64,000 nucleotides of DNA from Thermohalobaculum sp050331395 (GTDB lineage Bacteria; Pseudomonadota; Alphaproteobacteria; Rhodobacterales; Rhodobacteraceae). The notes below the pieces were generated by a model that made no database searches, had not been told where the DNA came from, and was given only the letters and a program-made list of their open reading frames with translations. The position numbers and the translations under genes are program-made. Positions 61,610 to 64,000 of the stretch are shown piece after piece. The stretch covers positions 49,152-113,151 of the forward strand of contig JBHJGX010000003.1 of NCBI GenBank assembly GCA_050331395.1. The letters are read 5' to 3'. Numbering within the stretch: the first letter of the stretch is position 1; the number at the start of each line of letters is the position of its first letter.

Positions 61610-62149
61610 TTGGCGCGATTTATTCAGTCAGATGGACTACCTGAAAGCTGGTTGGAAAGACTTAAGCACCAGACCATCGTCAAAATCATACGCGACACGG
61701 CCACACCCCACTATGAAGTGTGGGCCTGCCTGCACTTCTACCTTCGGAAGAAGTATGGCGACACGATCCACATTGATCGTGATGTGTCGGTCTACGAGAA
61801 GCTCGGTGTGGCAATGGCAGGCATCGGCGGTGCCGCCGATCTCGGCCCCGGTGGTGCCTTCATCGTGAAGGGTGAGCCCGTCATGGCGATCGCGCTTCGC
61901 ACGAAAGCTGAGCCCGCCTTCGCGCTCATCGATGCGTTGGTCACGCAGCCAGCGAAGGATGAATTCTCTGATACGATCCGGATCAGCCTGCGTGGCGCAG
62001 GGGTGCGATCAGGGGATCGCTTGATCGCCGTTCTGCAAGAGACCGGCAGTCATGCGATCATCACACTCGATTATCACATGAGCGTTTTCGACACGCTCAC
62101 CGATCAGAAAATGCTGCAGCATCTTCGAGCGATGGGAGATGAGGAATGA
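61610..62149 (+). CDS. unknown island protein, 5' region apparently disrupted
   Basis: The frame from TTG 61610 gives 179 aa. The same frame also runs from an ATG at 61469 (MPDDKSFDPASLDLPSHYSQ) but meets tandem stops TAG TGA at 61547-61552. It then continues with YIAEDFQHCGYKLPTYTNLL, which reads like the missing link to the downstream part. So either the gene is broken or it restarts at 61610, which has no clear ribosome-binding site. The body (KYGDTIHIDRDVSVYEKLGV, DTIRISLRGAGVRSGDRLIA) matches no family I know. The stop overlaps the ankyrin gene. Confidence 0.55.
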   Translation: MARFIQSDGLPESWLERLKHQTIVKIIRDTATPHYEVWACLHFYLRKKYGDTIHIDRDVSVYEKLGVAMAGIGGAADLGPGGAFIVKGEPVMAIALRTKAEPAFALIDALVTQPAKDEFSDTIRISLRGAGVRSGDRLIAVLQETGSHAIITLDYHMSVFDTLTDQKMLQHLRAMGDEE

Positions 62150-62709
62150 CCCCAGAAGATCAGCATCGTTTTGCTGCGCTTCAAAAGCACCTCGCCAACC
62201 TGTCACCGCAGCAGATCGAGGAGCAGCGCGCGAAGCTCAGCAGCCCGGAACGTCTCTTCGATCTCGTGCGCCAGGGCGATGCGGTTGCCGTCGCACAGGC
62301 CGTGAAGGATGGCGCCGATCTGACGATCAAGGACGAGCGCGGCATGACCCCGCTCCATCATGCTGCCGCTCTTGATGCGCGGCTGATCACCCAGGCGATC
62401 CTGCACGAGCCCAGCGTCTCTGTCTGGACGCGCGACAAGCAAGGGCGACTGCCCGGAGATATCGCCGTCGAGTCCGGCCATCGCGAGATGACCGACACGC
62501 TCATGTGCGCAACCTACCCCGATCTCTACCGGGATGATCTGGGAGGCAAGGCGATGTCGAATGAGCTGATCGATCGCTACGCTGATGAGGTATCGCGCCT
62601 CGGGCAGCGTGACACGCGAAGCCCATACATGACGGACTTCGAGCCCCGTGGCTTTCTCCCCGGTCGGTCAGGTCCTGACCGCGATAAGGACCGTGGCCGG
62701 GGGCTGTAA
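62146..62709 (+). CDS. ankyrin-repeat protein
   Basis: The 187-residue protein has ankyrin-type repeats in the middle: PERLFDLVRQGDAVAVAQAV, then KDERGMTPLHHAAALDARLI, then DKQGRLPGDIAVESGHREMT. It ends in a charged tail (GRSGPDRDKDRGRGL). Ankyrin repeats mediate protein binding. The ATGA overlap with the preceding unknown gene suggests the two act together. Its TAA lies inside a palindrome at 62704-62717. Confidence 0.75.
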   Translation: MTPEDQHRFAALQKHLANLSPQQIEEQRAKLSSPERLFDLVRQGDAVAVAQAVKDGADLTIKDERGMTPLHHAAALDARLITQAILHEPSVSVWTRDKQGRLPGDIAVESGHREMTDTLMCATYPDLYRDDLGGKAMSNELIDRYADEVSRLGQRDTRSPYMTDFEPRGFLPGRSGPDRDKDRGRGL

Positions 62710-62717
62710 TATTACAG
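62704..62717. repeat. 14-bp perfect palindrome at the end of the ankyrin gene
   Basis: CTGTAATATTACAG is a perfect inverted repeat spanning the TAA stop of the ankyrin gene. No T-run follows, so it looks more like a protein-binding site than an intrinsic terminator. Confidence 0.45.
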
Positions 62718-63488
62718 AATGTTACGGCTGGCTGAGGCGGTGCTTTTTCCGGTAGTACCCGCAGCATAATCCAATAAATTCCAGACGTCTGCGCGAGCGG
62801 TGTAGTACAGCGATAAGGCCGGTCTTAGAGCGACCGCAAGATGTGCGTGGTAGTACCACGCATCTTGGCAAGGGGTCCCGCTGCGCGCCCCCGTTGCATC
62901 CCCCCGGCTGTGGCTCCGTCTGGGCATTGAGCCCAGGCCAGAGCCAACCGAAACGTATCGCCGTTTCATCACGAGCAGGGCTTGGAGAACTCCCTCTCCA
63001 CCTGCACCGAACCATGGACAATCGACCGCCCGATTGACCCGCGATCAGGGGAGCGTTCCTGCTGCCCCCGATACCCCCATGACCACTTCATGGAGACGAC
63101 GTCATCGAGACCATGGAGCCTTCGAGCCCCTTGGAACCCTGACCGGGAAGGAGACTTCGCTCTCCCTCCCTGGACCCTCCCATCGACCAACCGTCCGCCG
63201 ATTGGATGCCGCCAGCGTTTCGCCGCTGAACCCGACCAACCCACGCGGCTTGGATGCGCGCAATGGTCTCGGCCATGGAGCCGACCAGGAGCACTGCCCC
63301 TGGACCATGGGTACTCGGGCGAGGCACCCTGCCACAATCTTGCCGCTGGACAGGCCCAGCCCCGATTTGCCTATCCTGTAACCAGCGCCAAGCAGAGTGG
63401 TAACGTCTGCGGGTCTGGAGACCTTTACGGAAATCTCCAAATTCCCTAGCTTAATTCTGCTTTTCGAAATAATAATGAGGAAGCCTCG
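62710..63488. other. 779-bp stretch without a supported gene
   Basis: Several frames are open on both strands, but none resembles a known protein and none has a convincing ribosome-binding site. The stretch holds three GTAGTAC motifs (62752-62758, 62802-62808 and 62850-62856) and a large hairpin at 62837-62867. It also has an inverted repeat CAATCG/CGATTG near 63019-63036 and four CCATGG sites between about 63010 and 63310. It may contain a transfer origin, an RNA or regulatory region before hsdM. Confidence 0.5.
62837..62867. repeat. large hairpin with embedded GGTAGTACC
   Basis: CAAGAT + GCGTGG pair with CCACGC + ATCTTG, giving a 12-bp stem interrupted by a 2-base GT bulge with loop TAGTA. 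The GC-rich block following it (GGCAAGGGGTCCCGCTGCGC) makes the whole resemble a plasmid transfer-origin layout, but no relaxase gene is visible. Confidence 0.5.
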
Positions 63489-64000
63489 ATGAAAAATGAA
63501 AAAATCCAAAACAAAAGTGGCTTCATTTGGTCTATAGCTGAAATTTTTCGTGGTGATTTTAAGCAATCAGAATACGGAAAGGTCATCCTGCCCTTTGTCG
63601 TTCTGCGCCGTCTCGATTGCATCCTTGAGGCGAGCAAGCAGGCTGTCCTTGACGCGGAGAAATCACTTCCTGAAGGCGTCGACGAAGCAACGCGCGATAT
63701 GATCCTATTCGGAGCAGTCGGAAGGAATGTGAAGGTCTACAACCTCTCGCGCTTCACTTTTGAAAGCCTCAAAGGTCAGGACCCTCGGCAGCTTCACGAT
63801 AACCTGATTGACTACATTACGAAGTTTTCCGGAAATGTCCGGGACATATTCTTGGATAAATTCCTGTTCACAGATCAGCTCAAGCGCCTCAAAGAGGCCG
63901 AGATCCTGTGGCCTGTCTTCGAGCGCTTCACCGAGATCGACCTCCACCCTGACACGATTTCGAACTTGGAGATGGGCTACCTCTTTGAGGAGCTGATCCG
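63489..64000 (+). CDS. hsdM: type I restriction-modification system subunit M (HsdM), N-terminal part
   Basis: The first 170 codons are present and run off the window. The translation GFIWSIAEIFRGDFKQSEYG followed by KVILPFVVLRRLDCILEASK is the typical helical N-terminal domain of HsdM. Later it has NVRDIFLDKFLFTDQLKRLK and ISNLEMGYLFEELIR just before the methyltransferase core would begin. HsdM with HsdS methylates adenines and with HsdR restricts foreign DNA. GAGGAAG precedes the ATG at 63489. The first codons are AT-rich. Confidence 0.9.
   Translation, partial: MKNEKIQNKSGFIWSIAEIFRGDFKQSEYGKVILPFVVLRRLDCILEASKQAVLDAEKSLPEGVDEATRDMILFGAVGRNVKVYNLSRFTFESLKGQDPRQLHDNLIDYITKFSGNVRDIFLDKFLFTDQLKRLKEAEILWPVFERFTEIDLHPDTISNLEMGYLFEELI

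Larger units (their letters stand above)
59415..64000. mobile_element. genomic island at the 3' end of tRNA-Ala (left part)
   Basis: From the tRNA end the content changes to a large serine recombinase, small unknown genes, a long non-coding stretch and a type I modification gene, with GC content clearly below that of the chromosome before 59 kb. The right end lies beyond the window, so the element's length and the second attachment site are unknown. Confidence 0.75.

Noticed and set aside
62704..62760. Intrinsic terminator after the ankyrin gene
   Set aside because: The palindrome at 62704-62717 is AT-rich and lacks a following T-run in the right place, so it is listed as a repeat only.
62969..63449. 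Several overlapping open frames on both strands in the island's non-coding stretch
   Set aside because: None has a known domain or a good ribosome-binding site, and the frames on the two strands overlap fully, so no gene can be supported.
1..64000. CRISPR array
   Set aside because: No regularly spaced direct repeats were seen anywhere in the window.

Overview
The window looks like the chromosome of an alphaproteobacterium, most likely a member of Rhodobacterales/Rhodobacteraceae. Support comes from the high GC content of most of the window, the flagellar accessory genes flaF and flbT, a DUF1217 gene, a stand-alone flagellar lytic transglycosylase (SltF type), the hisD-UPF0262-infA-maf-rng gene order and a split Mrp-type antiporter operon. 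Assignments rest on reading translations and motifs by eye; no database search was run.

Region 1 (1-23.1 kb) is a flagellar cluster. A plus-strand run (end of motA, a large unknown exported protein, flgF, flgG, flgA, flgH, a FliL-like gene) is followed by about 2.3 kb of insertion-sequence debris (IS5-like, IS630 and IS3 pieces). Then come flgD and fliK on the minus strand, and on the plus strand a rod-binding FlgJ-like gene, flgN, flagellin, flaF, flbT and the DUF1217 gene. The cluster ends with minus-strand fliI and the plus-strand run flgB-flgC-fliE-fliQ-sltF-flhA-fliR-flhB and a FliJ-like gene. The flagellin frame is cut by one in-frame TAG. The first 5.7 kb is clearly poorer in GC than the rest.

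Region 2 (23.1-42.7 kb) is housekeeping and envelope metabolism: yacG, an RND efflux pair, a CYTH-CHAD protein, the hisD-UPF0262-infA-maf-rng operon (minus), cysQ-kdsB, galU-galE, a phosphohexomutase, kdsA, pgi, a TerB-like gene and a nucleotide-sugar epimerase. kdsA, kdsB, galU, galE, pgi and the mutase together supply Kdo and nucleotide sugars for lipopolysaccharide or exopolysaccharide. cysQ appears to begin at AUC behind a strong Shine-Dalgarno sequence.

Region 3 (42.8-50.5 kb) is a ten-gene minus-strand Mrp/Mbh-type cation:proton antiporter operon (E, F, G, MbhD/E-like, B, C, three NuoL/M/N-like D subunits and one unknown small membrane protein). No full-length MrpA is present; its parts seem to be encoded separately.

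Region 4 (50.6-59.2 kb) holds a uracil-DNA-glycosylase-family gene, an alpha/beta hydrolase lipoprotein, an unknown exported protein, argG, a membrane-anchored degenerate Mrr-like protein, two paralogous DUF4261-like genes flanking a glyoxalase-like gene, DUF167 and yggT.

Region 5 (59.3 kb to the end) is a genomic island beginning at the 3' end of tRNA-Ala(CGC). It has a large serine recombinase, a small partner gene, an unknown gene with tandem stops near its 5' end, an ankyrin-repeat gene, about 780 bp of non-coding DNA rich in inverted repeats, and the start of a type I restriction-modification hsdM gene that runs off the window.
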